A DNA stretch of 17,406 bases from Angelakisella sp. (GCA_013316495.1 WSMP01000011.1:9818-27223), one strand, 5' to 3'; shown: positions 1 through 6,325, counted from the first letter of the stretch. Program-made: numbers and translations. Notes: generated by a model from the letters alone, not told the origin.

Positions 1-999
1 ATCCTTCCACCCCTGCCAGGGGTGGAAGCCCAGGGCGTTCACTTCCTGCGGACGGTGGAGGACGGCATCGCCCTCAAGGCCCGGACCAAGGAGGCAAAGC
101 AGGCGGTGATTGTTGGAGGCGGCTTCATCGGTTTGGAGACTGCCGAGGAGCTCCGGCAGGCGGGACTTTCCGTCACCGTCCTGGAGGCCCTGCCCCGCCT
201 TCTCCCCTTCCTGCCGGAGGACTACTCCACCCGCATCCAGCGGGAGCTGGAAAGCCACGGCGTGGCAGTGCGCCTGGGGGCCACCGCCGCCCAGGTGGAG
301 GTGGAAAATGGCCGTGCCACCGGCGTTTCTTTGGCCGGTGGGGAGACCCTTCCTGCCGACCTGGTGCTCTTTTCGGTAGGGGTGCGGCCCTCCTCCCGGC
401 TGGCAGTGGAATGCGGCCTGGAGCTGGGGCTGCGGGGAGGCATTGTGGTGGACGAGCGGCAGCGCACCAGCGACCCCGCCATCTATGCCGCCGGGGACTG
501 CGTCCAGATGAAGAACCTCATCACCGGCGAGCCCTGCTACTTCCCCCTGGGCACCACCGCCAACAAGCAGGGCCGGGTGGCCGGAGAAAATCTGGCCGGA
601 AGCTACAGCGCCTTCCCCGGTGTCCTGGGCTCCCAGGTGACCAAGATTTTCGACCTTTACGCCGCCTCCACCGGTCTGACCCCGGAGCAGGCGGAAAAGG
701 CGGGCTTCTCCCCCGCTGTCTGCTCCATCACCAAAGGGGACCGGGCCTCCTATTACCCCGGCGGAGGGGAAAACCACCTCACCCTGGTGCTGGACCGGGG
801 CACCGGCCGGCTGCTGGGGGCCCAGGGATTGGGCACCTCCACCGTGGCCGGGCGGATGAACGTCCTGGCTACCGCCATCACCGCCAAAATGACAGTGATG
901 GACCTCAACGAGCTGGACCTGGTTTATTCCCCCTCGGTGGCGCCGGTGTACGACCCCATTCTCATTGCGGCCAGCCAGGCCCTGAAATGTGTAAAGTAA
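1..999 (+). CDS. FAD-dependent NAD(P)H oxidoreductase (NADH oxidase / CoA-disulfide reductase family), 5' end cut by window
   Basis: The reading frame is open from base 1, so the gene starts upstream; the GTG at 22 is only an internal codon. The 332 visible residues contain a Rossmann NAD(P)H-binding motif (VGGGFIGLETAEEL, about nt 109-150), the second FAD-binding motif (AAGDC, nt 487-501) and a C-terminal dimerisation domain ending in YSPSVAPVYDP. This is the class of flavoproteins that reduce O2, CoA disulfide or polysulfide with NAD(P)H. Family members are usually about 440-560 aa, so roughly the first 110 residues, with the first FAD motif and the redox-active cysteine, are missing. Without that cysteine region the substrate cannot be assigned. 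It lies 13 bp ahead of the PPC-domain gene and is probably cotranscribed with it. The family is secure, the exact enzyme is not. Confidence 0.88.
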   Translation: MLPPLPGVEAQGVHFLRTVEDGIALKARTKEAKQAVIVGGGFIGLETAEELRQAGLSVTVLEALPRLLPFLPEDYSTRIQRELESHGVAVRLGATAAQVEVENGRATGVSLAGGETLPADLVLFSVGVRPSSRLAVECGLELGLRGGIVVDERQRTSDPAIYAAGDCVQMKNLITGEPCYFPLGTTANKQGRVAGENLAGSYSAFPGVLGSQVTKIFDLYAASTGLTPEQAEKAGFSPAVCSITKGDRASYYPGGGENHLTLVLDRGTGRLLGAQGLGTSTVAGRMNVLATAITAKMTVMDLNELDLVYSPSVAPVYDPILIAASQALKCVK

Positions 1000-1012
1000 A
1001 AAGGGAGGGAAA

Positions 1013-1411
1013 ATGATGGGACAGCTTCACGAACTGGTCATCGCTAAAGACCAGGATATTAAAGCCGCCATTGAAGCCTTTGTGCTGGAAAAGGGCTGGC
1101 AGAACGTCTATATCAGCGGGGCCATCGGCTCGGTATACGGGCTGGAGTTCACCACCCCCGCCGACAGCTCCTATCCCCCCCAGGTGGAGCGCACCCTCTG
1201 CCAGGGGCCGGGTGAGATGCTTTCCTTCACCGGTGAGGTGATGACCATGGAGCGGATGGACCCCGCCCTTCGGGGCGTCTACAAGGGGGATGGTCCCCTT
1301 TTCGTCCACCTCCATGCCTCTGTAGCCACTGCCGGCGCCCACGTTTACGGCGGCGGCTTCCACGGTGGAAAGGCTTTCCGCTCCCTGAAGGTATACCTCC
1401 AAGAGGTGTGA
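1013..1411 (+). CDS. PPC/DUF296 (PCC) domain DNA-binding-like protein
   Basis: A 132-aa protein consisting of one PPC (DUF296) domain. The diagnostic C-terminal part is visible: LFVHLHASVATAGAHVYGGG, matching the family pattern of histidine-containing HLH, a hydrophobic strand, and a glycine pair before the final strand. In plants the domain is fused to AT-hooks. In bacteria it stands alone as a trimer, and its role is poorly defined, though DNA binding is often assumed. Two adjacent ATG codons (1013 and 1016) follow the ribosome-binding site GGGAGGG (1003-1009). The second ATG has the better spacing, so the true start may be 1016. The stop codon (1409-1411) lies inside the first copy of a 26-bp repeat, so the last residues are encoded by repeat-derived DNA. 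The gene follows the flavoprotein gene closely, probably in one operon. Confidence 0.82.
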   Translation: MMGQLHELVIAKDQDIKAAIEAFVLEKGWQNVYISGAIGSVYGLEFTTPADSSYPPQVERTLCQGPGEMLSFTGEVMTMERMDPALRGVYKGDGPLFVHLHASVATAGAHVYGGGFHGGKAFRSLKVYLQEV

Positions 1412-1513
1412 CCGGCGTGCCGCCGGTGTCCCGCCCTACCCGGAGCGGGGACAAGCCCCGCTCCTTAACCGAATCTCTACACTTTGCGGTGTGACTGGCG
1501 TGCCGCCGGTGTC
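1405..1513. repeat. Duplicated 26-bp palindromic (REP-like) element flanking a GC hairpin
   Basis: A 26-bp unit occurs at 1405-1430 and again at 1488-1513 with one mismatch (C/T at 1413/1496). Each copy contains a small hairpin: ACCGGC at 1411-1416 pairs with GCCGGT at 1422-1427. The second copy has a G-U-compatible change in the same stem. Between the copies lies a perfect 9-bp inverted repeat, GGAGCGGGG (1442-1450) with CCCCGCTCC (1456-1464). Only two Ts follow it, so it is at best a weak terminator. The composite looks like a dispersed repetitive extragenic element. Copy number in the genome cannot be seen from this window. Confidence 0.65.
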
Positions 1514-1569
1514 TCACCCCATCCCTCCCGAAAAATTTTCCCAGACGGCTGGAATCTTTGGGGAAGCTG

Positions 1570-1578
1570 TGTTATACT
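1570..1578 (+). promoter_or_regulatory. Putative extended -10 promoter for the yitT leader
   Basis: TGT followed by TATACT (1573-1578) is an extended -10 element. The -35 region 17 bp upstream (TGGAAT, 1550-1555) is poor. Transcription would start near 1585 and produce a leader of about 180 nt before the YitT start codon. Confidence 0.5.
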
Positions 1579-1642
1579 ATTGGCAGATAGCACCCGCCTC
1601 CGGCGGGAAGGGGTCTGCCGCAAGGGCAGCAGGAGGGGACAT

Positions 1643-1771
1643 ATGGCAGGATGGTCAAGGAAAAATAAAAATCACCGGGTCCGCAAAGGACCCGGTTTTC
1701 TTTTGTCCTTTTCCCTGGTAAAGGAGCACCAGGGCAGCACAACAGGAAATGCAGAGGAGGAAGGGCTATGA
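1643..1771 (+). CDS. Putative 42-aa leader peptide overlapping yitT start
   Basis: An ATG at 1643 has a very good ribosome-binding site (AGGAGG, 1631-1636, 6-nt spacing) and opens a 42-codon frame beginning MAGWSRKNKN. The frame is rich in Lys/Arg at its start and runs through the intrinsic terminator at 1674-1705. Its TGA (1769-1771) overlaps the YitT ATG as ATGA, the classic arrangement for translational coupling. No family is recognised. It may be a regulatory leader whose translation decides whether the terminator forms, or a chance frame whose C-terminal part simply reads through the hairpin. The strong Shine-Dalgarno sequence and the ATGA overlap favour real translation, but the composition gives no independent support. 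Confidence 0.42.
   Translation: MAGWSRKNKNHRVRKGPGFLLSFSLVKEHQGSTTGNAEEEGL
1674..1705 (+). terminator. Intrinsic terminator / attenuator in yitT leader
   Basis: A 9-bp perfect stem, ACCGGGTCC (1674-1682) with GGACCCGGT (1688-1696), has loop GCAAA and is followed by a U-rich tract (TTTCTTTT). It lies 63 bp before the YitT start codon, downstream of the putative leader promoter and inside the small leader frame. That placement suggests attenuation rather than simple gene-end termination. Confidence 0.82.
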
Positions 1772-2667
1772 GCAGAGGGGCAAACGGCTGGAAAAAAGGG
1801 CTAAGGGACCTGGTGGTCATCTTGCTGGGAAACGCCCTGTACGCCTTGGCGGCCGCCGCCTTCATCCTTCCTAACAGCCTCATCACCGGGGGCAGCACCG
1901 GCCTTGCCCTCATCGCCCGCCGCCTGTGGGGGATACCGGTGGAAGGCTTTGTCGCCATCTTCAATCCCCTCATGTTTCTTCTGGGTCTTTTGATGCTAGG
2001 GAAGCGCTTCGCCCTCACCACCCTTGTGAGCAGCTTCTGGTATCCGGTAATCTTCGGTCTTTTCCAGCGGATACCGGGGATCGCCTTCCCTCTTCAGGAC
2101 CGCCTGCTGGCGGTGGCCTTTGCCGGCGGGATGATTGGGGTGGGCATCGGCGTTGTCATCCGGGCGGGAGCCTCCACCGGCGGGATGGACATCCCCCCGC
2201 TGGTGCTCCAAAAGAAAGCGTGGATACCGGTATCGGTGTCCATCTACGCCTTTGATTTTGCCATCCTTCTGGGGCAGATGGCCTTCGCCCCGCGGGAGGA
2301 CGTGCTTTACGGCATTTTGCTGCTGCTAATCTATTCTTTGGTCCTGGATAAGGTACTGGTGCTGGGAAGCAGCCGCACCCAGGTGAAGGTGGTAAGCGCC
2401 CGCTATGAGGAAATTCGGGAGCAGATACTCCACAAGCTGGACCGAGGCTGCACCCTTCTCCAGGGGGAGACCGGCTTTTGCCACAACCTCTGGCCGGTGG
2501 TGCTGACGGTGGTAAGCGGTCGGGAGCTGCCCCGCCTCACCCGGACCATCCAGGAAATCGACCCGGATGCCTTTTTGGTAATAAGCCGGGTGAGTGAAGT
2601 GCGGGGCCGGGGGTTTACCCTGGGGAAGGTGTACCGGCAGGAATCAGCCTCCGGAGAGGAAGTCTAG
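1768..2667 (+). CDS. YitT family membrane protein (YitT_membrane + DUF2179)
   Basis: A 299-aa integral membrane protein. The N-terminal two thirds form about five to six hydrophobic segments with the family signature around residues 31-50 (FILPNSLITGGSTGLALI), and the region near residues 125-145 is glycine-rich (GGMIGVGIGVV, then RAGASTGGMD). The C-terminal cytoplasmic DUF2179 domain (about residues 200-290) shows RGCTLLQGETGF and EVRGRGFT. The family is widespread in Firmicutes; its transported substrate or function is not established. The ATG at 1768 follows GAGGAGG (1754-1760) with 7-nt spacing. The gene is preceded by a leader with a terminator, so its expression may be attenuated. Its 3' end overlaps the convergent small gene on the other strand by 24 bp. 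Confidence 0.9.
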   Translation: MSRGANGWKKGLRDLVVILLGNALYALAAAAFILPNSLITGGSTGLALIARRLWGIPVEGFVAIFNPLMFLLGLLMLGKRFALTTLVSSFWYPVIFGLFQRIPGIAFPLQDRLLAVAFAGGMIGVGIGVVIRAGASTGGMDIPPLVLQKKAWIPVSVSIYAFDFAILLGQMAFAPREDVLYGILLLLIYSLVLDKVLVLGSSRTQVKVVSARYEEIREQILHKLDRGCTLLQGETGFCHNLWPVVLTVVSGRELPRLTRTIQEIDPDAFLVISRVSEVRGRGFTLGKVYRQESASGEEV

Positions 2668-2925
2668 CACCCCGCTCCCCAGGCCCTCCACCGCCTGCCG
2701 GGTGCGGGCCTTGGCCTCCTCCCCGGTGTCGGTGCTGCGGATATAGGAGATAATCTGGCCCCTGGTGGGGGTGTCCAGGTCCCCGAAAAAGGCGGCGGCC
2801 TTGGGGTTCAGGGCCAGGGAAGCCGCCAGCCCCTGGGGCAGCTCCAGGTCCAGCCGGCGATAGGGGAGGCTGCTGCCCTCCCCCAGCTTGGGGGTTTGGT
2901 TGTGCAAAACGGTCTTGTCTTCCAT
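2644..2925 (-). CDS. Small YdeI/OmpD-associated-like protein
   Basis: A 93-aa soluble protein. The start chosen is the ATG at 2925, preceded on the minus strand by AAGGAGG with good spacing; the upstream in-frame start at 2970 has no comparable site. The second half (AFFGDLDTPTRGQIISYIRS, then EEAKARTRQAVEGL) resembles the C-terminal domain of the YdeI/OmpD-associated family: an F-F-x-x-L segment, an aromatic/Ile-rich helix, then an Arg-rich helix ending in AVE-L. That domain occurs alone or fused to other modules and has been linked loosely to bacteriocin and peptide tolerance. A precise function is unknown. The gene's 3' end overlaps the end of yitT. Family assignment is moderate, based on pattern recognition. 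Confidence 0.65.
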   Translation of the reverse strand: MEDKTVLHNQTPKLGEGSSLPYRRLDLELPQGLAASLALNPKAAAFFGDLDTPTRGQIISYIRSTDTGEEAKARTRQAVEGLGSGVLDFLSGG

Positions 2926-2948
2926 GGGAGTTCCTCCTTGGCAGTTGT

Positions 2949-2957
2949 ATTTTACCA
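2949..2957 (-). promoter_or_regulatory. Putative extended -10 promoter for the YdeI-like gene
   Basis: On the minus strand, TGG followed by TAAAAT (plus-strand 2949-2957) lies just upstream of the ribosome-binding site. No convincing -35 hexamer is visible, so this rests on the extended -10 alone. Confidence 0.4.
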
Positions 2958-3013
2958 GAAGTCTGCCCATAAAGACACTTTGCTATGCGCTGGCGGCGGC
3001 CGGGATTTTCCTT

Positions 3014-3063
3014 CTTCTTTTTCTTTTCGCGGGAAAAGAAAAAGAAGCAAAAAGAAAAGCGGC
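3014..3063 (-). repeat. Polypurine/polypyrimidine hairpin element, copy 1
   Basis: A perfect 15-bp inverted repeat made almost wholly of pyrimidines on one arm (3014-3028) and purines on the other (3033-3047), with loop GCGG. Read on the minus strand, 3063 to 3033 (GCCGCTTTTCTTTTTGCTTC, then TTTTTCTTTTC) matches the plus strand at about 6233-6262. The two hairpins therefore belong to one repeat type in opposite orientations. The rest of the 2926-3195 gap holds a terminator (3128-3176) and nothing recognisable as a gene. Confidence 0.7.
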
Positions 3064-3127
3064 AAGGGAGTTTGAGAAAAAAGCGGGGAGTGAAGGGGTG
3101 CCAGGCTAACCAAAAGCCTCTCCCGGC

Positions 3128-3176
3128 AAAACAAATGGAGCAGATTGGGCCAAGCCCTCTCTGCTCTTTCTTTTTT
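3128..3176. terminator. Bidirectional intrinsic terminator after the exchanger gene
   Basis: GAGCAGA (3138-3144) pairs with TCTGCTC (3160-3166), with an inner stem GGGC/GCCC around loop CAA. The plus strand continues with TTTCTTTTTT. The minus strand continues with CATTTGTTTT. It lies just beyond the stop codon of the exchanger gene (minus strand) and most likely ends that transcript. Confidence 0.72.
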
Positions 3177-3195
3177 GGGAAAGATAAACGAACAT

Positions 3196-4122
3196 CTAGA
3201 ACAAAAGTGTGATATAACCCCCGTACAGCACCAAAAGGGCCAGGCCCTGCCAACGGCGGAAGCGCCCCTTTCGGACCGAGGGTAGGAGGCTCACTGTCAG
3301 CAGGAGCAACGCCATCAGCAGGTCCAGGGGATGATCCATAGGCAGAACACCGCCCCCGGCGAAGGAGCTGACAGCGGGGACCAGTGTCAGGTCCAGGAAG
3401 TTTGCCCCAATGATGTTCCCCACCGAAAGGGAGGACTGCCCCCGCGCCAGGGCGGTGATGGTGGTCACCAGTTCCGGCAGGCTGGTGCCCAAGGCCACCA
3501 GGGTGAGGGCCACCACCGCCTCCGGCACCCCCAGCAAGCGGGCCAGAATACAGCCGTTATCCACCAGCAGGCGGGCCCCTGCCGCCAGACCCACCGCCCC
3601 CAGGAGGAACTTGCCAATATAGACCACCGCCGCATGGGGGCTGCGCTCCGCCCCCTCCTCCAGGGGAAAGGGGGAACGGCGGGCGGCCTCCATGTCGTTT
3701 TTCAGGAAGACCACCAGCAGCAGGAGAAGAAACAGCCCCTCCCCCCAGGTGAGACGCCAGTCGATGCCGAAGGCCAGCATCGCCAAAAGGGCCAGCAGAA
3801 GCAGCGTTCCCTTCTCCCGCAGGGGCCGGGGGTCCACCCTCCCTGGCAAAAACAGCAGGGAGATTCCCAGAATGAGGCCGGTATTGCAGGACACCGAGCC
3901 CACCGCGTTCCCCAGGGCCATCCCCCCGGAGCCCTGGGCCGCCGCCATGGTGGAGACCAGCAGCTCCGGCATGGTGGTGCCAAGGCTTACCACCGTGGCC
4001 GCCACCACAAAGGGGGGGATGCCGGTGACCCTGGCCATCCATTCTGCCCCCTCCACAAAGCTGTCCCCACCCTTCACCATCAGCACCAGGCCCAGCAAAA
4101 ACAGCAGAATCACCCCGGTCAT
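3196..4122 (-). CDS. Calcium/sodium antiporter (CaCA family, YrbG-like)
   Basis: A 308-aa membrane protein with about ten hydrophobic segments and the two inverted alpha-repeats that define cation/Ca2+ exchangers. Alpha-1 (about residues 47-86) contains GTTMPELLVST and GNAVGSVSCNTG; alpha-2 (about residues 211-247) contains GTSLPELVTTI and GNIIGANFLDLTL. The conserved Glu of each P-E-L motif is the cation ligand in this family, which exchanges Na+ (or H+) for Ca2+ across the cytoplasmic membrane. A central acidic loop (about residues 141-165) separates the halves. I chose the ATG at 4122, which has a GGGGAGGGGGAG site just upstream. The ATG at 4140 has no ribosome-binding site and actually overlaps this one. 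The gene is followed by a terminator and appears monocistronic. The ion specificity is inferred. Confidence 0.9.
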   Translation of the reverse strand: MTGVILLFLLGLVLMVKGGDSFVEGAEWMARVTGIPPFVVAATVVSLGTTMPELLVSTMAAAQGSGGMALGNAVGSVSCNTGLILGISLLFLPGRVDPRPLREKGTLLLLALLAMLAFGIDWRLTWGEGLFLLLLLVVFLKNDMEAARRSPFPLEEGAERSPHAAVVYIGKFLLGAVGLAAGARLLVDNGCILARLLGVPEAVVALTLVALGTSLPELVTTITALARGQSSLSVGNIIGANFLDLTLVPAVSSFAGGGVLPMDHPLDLLMALLLLTVSLLPSVRKGRFRRWQGLALLVLYGGYITLLF

Positions 4123-4140
4123 TGTACTCCCCCTCCCCAT

Positions 4141-4358
4141 ATGCTGCCGCAGGGAAAAGCTCCCGCGCTATTCAGATATATAATCCCGCGGGGGCTTGTT
4201 TTATGCGGGGGCTGCCCGGCGGCTCACTCCCTGCTGTAAAAGCCCTTGATAGCCTGGGTGGAGAATTCCGCTGTTTACCGGAAAAGGGCCTCTAACATCT
4301 CTTCTGTTTCCATCCTGGTAAAAACTGGGGGTTTTCAAATTTTCTTTCCCCGCTCCCC
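4141..4358. other. Divergent intergenic region without a recognisable gene
   Basis: The region between the exchanger gene and the PadR promoter is AT-richer than its surroundings in places. It contains a small inverted repeat (TTCCG and CGGAA, about 4266-4284). I could not identify a convincing promoter for the exchanger gene here; the minus strand shows only a TATATA-like stretch near 4172-4184 without a matching -35. No reading frame with a ribosome-binding site is visible. Confidence 0.4.
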
Positions 4359-4387
4359 TTGACAATATCGATATTCGACATTATACT
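4359..4387 (+). promoter_or_regulatory. Sigma-A promoter of the PadR-DUF2812 operon
   Basis: TTGACA (4359-4364), a 17-bp spacer and TATACT (4382-4387) make a near-consensus vegetative promoter. Transcription should start near 4394. It is one of the best promoters in the window, as expected for a promoter held down by a repressor. Confidence 0.88.
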
Positions 4388-4413
4388 AAAAACAGAAATA
4401 TCGATATTCGATA
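4364..4413 (+). promoter_or_regulatory. Two tandem palindromic operators, probably for PadR
   Basis: The 15-bp sequence AATATCGATATTCGA occurs at 4364-4378 and again, identical, at 4397-4411, exactly 33 bp apart (about three helical turns). The downstream site is a perfect palindrome, TATCGA-TAT-TCGATA (4399-4413). The upstream site has one mismatch in the right arm. The first lies in the spacer between -35 and -10; the second lies just after the predicted transcription start. This placement would let a dimeric repressor block the promoter. Because the next gene encodes a PadR regulator, autoregulation is the simplest inference. Confidence 0.78.
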
Positions 4414-4435
4414 CAAAAAAGGGGGGGCGTACTCT

Positions 4436-4750
4436 ATGCCCAGGGAAAAATTCAAGACCCTTACCCAGCAGATGTACTACATCCTCCTTTGCCTGGGGGA
4501 GGAATGCTGCGGCATCGACATTATGGACCGGGTGGCCACCCTCACCGGGGGGGCGGTGCGGGTGGGCTCCGGCACCCTTTATCACCTGCTGGAGCAGTTC
4601 CTGGCGGCGGGCCTTATTCGGGAGACCTGCGCGGAGGGACGGCGGCGCAGCTACCTCCTCACCCCGGAGGGGCGGGCGCTGCTGGAGCAGGAGTACCGGC
4701 GCATTTTGGCCCAGGCGGAGGATTACCGCCGTGTGTTTGGGAAGGAGTGA
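4436..4750 (+). CDS. PadR family transcriptional regulator
   Basis: A 104-aa winged-helix protein. The PadR domain fills about residues 8-85: helix TQQMYYILLCLGEECCGIDI, recognition region VGSGTLYHLLEQFLAAGLI, and the wing GRRRSYLLTPEGRALLEQEY. It lacks the longer C-terminal dimerisation region of classical PadR and so belongs to the short PadR-s2 type. These act as dimeric repressors, often of their own operon. The ATG at 4436 follows a run of seven Gs. The gene lies directly behind a near-consensus promoter carrying two palindromic operators. It is followed after 5 bp by a DUF2812 membrane protein, a pairing often seen in Firmicutes, which suggests the regulator controls that protein in response to an unknown signal. 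Confidence 0.93.
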   Translation: MPREKFKTLTQQMYYILLCLGEECCGIDIMDRVATLTGGAVRVGSGTLYHLLEQFLAAGLIRETCAEGRRRSYLLTPEGRALLEQEYRRILAQAEDYRRVFGKE

Positions 4751-4755
4751 TATAG

Positions 4756-6114
4756 GTGAAAAACCATCGCTACTGTCTGGAATTCTTTGCCTTTTACGAC
4801 CACACCGCCATCCAGCGGCGGGTGGAGGAGATGGCCGCCCAGGGGTGGCTGCTGGAAAAGCCCGGCAATTTTCTTTGGATCTACCGGCGGACCGAACCCC
4901 GGCGGCTCCACGCCGCTGTCACCTACTTCCCCACCGCCTCCCCTTTCGACCCCAGCCCCAGCCAGGGGGAGCTGACTATGGAGGAGTTCTGCGCCCAGGA
5001 CGGCTGGCGTCTTCTGGCCCGGTGGGGACAGATGCAAATTTTTGTATCTCAGGAGGAGGACCCGGTTCCCATCGACACCGACCCGATGACCCAGGTGGAG
5101 ACGGTCCACCGCTCCATGAAGCGGGCGATGCTCCCCGGCCATCTGGTGCTGGCGGCGGTGATTCTCTGGCAGCTTTGGTTTCAGCTCCTCCAGTTCCGCC
5201 AGGGCCCGGTAGGCTTCCTTGCCAGCACCTCCTCCCTTCTTGGGGTGCCCATGTGGCTGCTCCTTCTCCTTGCCACCTTGTATGAGATTTTTTTCTACTT
5301 CTGGTGGCACCGCAAGGCGGTCCGGGGGGCGGCGGACGGATTCTTTCTCCCGGTCCGCACCAACCGGCTGGCCAGTGCCCTGCTGTTGGGTGGCGCCATC
5401 TTTCTACTTCTCTTTTCCGCCATCGGTTCCCGGTCCCGCCTGGGGATACTGCTGGGGGGGTGTGCCCTCTATGGCGTCACCATCCTCCTCACCGGCCGGG
5501 TCCGGGAAATGATGAAGCGCCGAGGCGCTCCCAAAATGGCCACCATGGTGGTAACGATAGGATTGGCTGCGATTTTTGCCTCCCTTTCTGTGTGGGGGAT
5601 GGTGGCGGCTACCATCCGGGGGAATTTGTGGCGGGAGCACCCCCCGGCGGAGACCTATGAATTTTCCGGCCACACCTTTTCGGTCTACCACGACCCCCTC
5701 CCTCTGACGGTGGCGGACCTCACCGCCCCTGGCGATGTCCGGTACTCCACCCAGGCGGAGAGGGAGGAGACCTTCCTCCTGGCCCAGACCCGCTACAGCC
5801 AAGACGCCCTCCTGGGGGAAGCCTGCGGCGCTCCGGAACTGACCTACACTATTATCGAAGTGAAGGCCCCCTTTCTCTATCCCCTTTGTCTGGCCTCTGT
5901 GACAAAAGAAGACCCGCTGTTTGAAACCCAGTACCGCCCCGCCGAAGCCGGTCCCTGGGGAGCGGCGGCGGCTTACCAGATGTACCGCCACGGCGAACCC
6001 ACCAGCTGGTATCTGCTGCTGTGGGAAGACCGGCTGGCGGAGGTGCGGCTGGAGGACCTGCCCCTCACCCCCCAGAGGATGGCGGTAATAGGGGAAAAAC
6101 TGCGGACCGCCTAG
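4756..6114 (+). CDS. DUF2812 domain-containing membrane protein
   Basis: A 452-aa protein starting with GTG at 4756, 8 nt after AGGAG (4743-4747), which lies in the end of the PadR gene. The N-terminal cytoplasmic DUF2812 domain (about residues 1-125) has the family pattern of a Phe-Phe/Tyr-rich start (CLEFFAFYDH), then EEMAAQGWLLE, a strand with IYRRTEP, and FCAQDGWRLLARWG. About five transmembrane helices follow between residues 130 and 290, then an extracytoplasmic domain of about 160 residues with no recognised motif. DUF2812 proteins are nearly always encoded next to PadR regulators and have no established function; a sensing or envelope-stress role is only a guess. The long C-terminal domain is larger than the minimal family form. 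Start and family are secure. Confidence 0.88.
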   Translation: MKNHRYCLEFFAFYDHTAIQRRVEEMAAQGWLLEKPGNFLWIYRRTEPRRLHAAVTYFPTASPFDPSPSQGELTMEEFCAQDGWRLLARWGQMQIFVSQEEDPVPIDTDPMTQVETVHRSMKRAMLPGHLVLAAVILWQLWFQLLQFRQGPVGFLASTSSLLGVPMWLLLLLATLYEIFFYFWWHRKAVRGAADGFFLPVRTNRLASALLLGGAIFLLLFSAIGSRSRLGILLGGCALYGVTILLTGRVREMMKRRGAPKMATMVVTIGLAAIFASLSVWGMVAATIRGNLWREHPPAETYEFSGHTFSVYHDPLPLTVADLTAPGDVRYSTQAEREETFLLAQTRYSQDALLGEACGAPELTYTIIEVKAPFLYPLCLASVTKEDPLFETQYRPAEAGPWGAAAAYQMYRHGEPTSWYLLLWEDRLAEVRLEDLPLTPQRMAVIGEKLRTA

Positions 6115-6130
6115 GCCCCGGAAACTCACA

Positions 6131-6181
6131 GAAAAAAAACCCGGAAAGACTTGCGCTTTCCAGGGCCCTGTTGATTTTTTT
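6131..6181 (+). terminator. Possible terminator after the DUF2812 gene
   Basis: An A-run precedes a stem formed by CCCGGAAAG (6140-6148) and CTTTCC-A-GGG (6156-6165), with one bulged base. A T-rich tract (GATTTTTTT) lies about 9 bases further on. The distance between stem and T-tract makes it imperfect. Confidence 0.4.
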
Positions 6182-6232
6182 GGTCCGATACAGCGGAGGC
6201 TGGTGTTCTCCGCCGCGCTGCGAAAACATAGG

Positions 6233-6281
6233 CCGTTCTTCTTTTTGCTTCTTTTTCTTCTTTCGCAAGAAGAAAAAGAAG
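6233..6281 (+). repeat. Polypurine/polypyrimidine hairpin element, copy 2
   Basis: A perfect 15-bp inverted repeat, CTTCTTTTTCTTCTT (6248-6262) with its complement (6267-6281), has loop TCGC. The preceding bases 6233-6259 (GCCGTTCTTCTTTTTGCTTC onward) match the minus strand of copy 1 near 3033-3063. Here it sits between two convergent genes. Confidence 0.7.
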
Positions 6282-6287
6282 TGGGGG

Positions 6288-6304
6288 CTGGGGCAACGCC
6301 CCAG
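6288..6304 (-). terminator. GC hairpin, possible terminator of the HAD gene
   Basis: CTGGGGC (6288-6294) pairs with GCCCCAG (6298-6304) around a 3-nt loop, just beyond the stop codon of the HAD gene. On the minus strand, the pyrimidine-rich arm of the repeat hairpin (CTTCTTTTTCTTCTT) follows 6 bases later and could serve as the U-rich tail. Confidence 0.45.
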
Positions 6305-6325
6305 ATTACCCCAATTGCACCGGGC

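Noticed and set aside
1585..1700. Possible match to a known riboswitch or the SRP, 6S or tmRNA classes
   Set aside because: I compared it by eye with conserved cores of common classes and found no convincing match, so I describe it only as an attenuator-like leader. A covariance-model search would decide.
2615..3253. A 212-codon minus-strand frame covering the 2644-3195 region
   Set aside because: It reads the YdeI-like gene in the wrong frame and runs through the terminator and the purine-rich hairpin, giving low-complexity Lys/Phe sequence.
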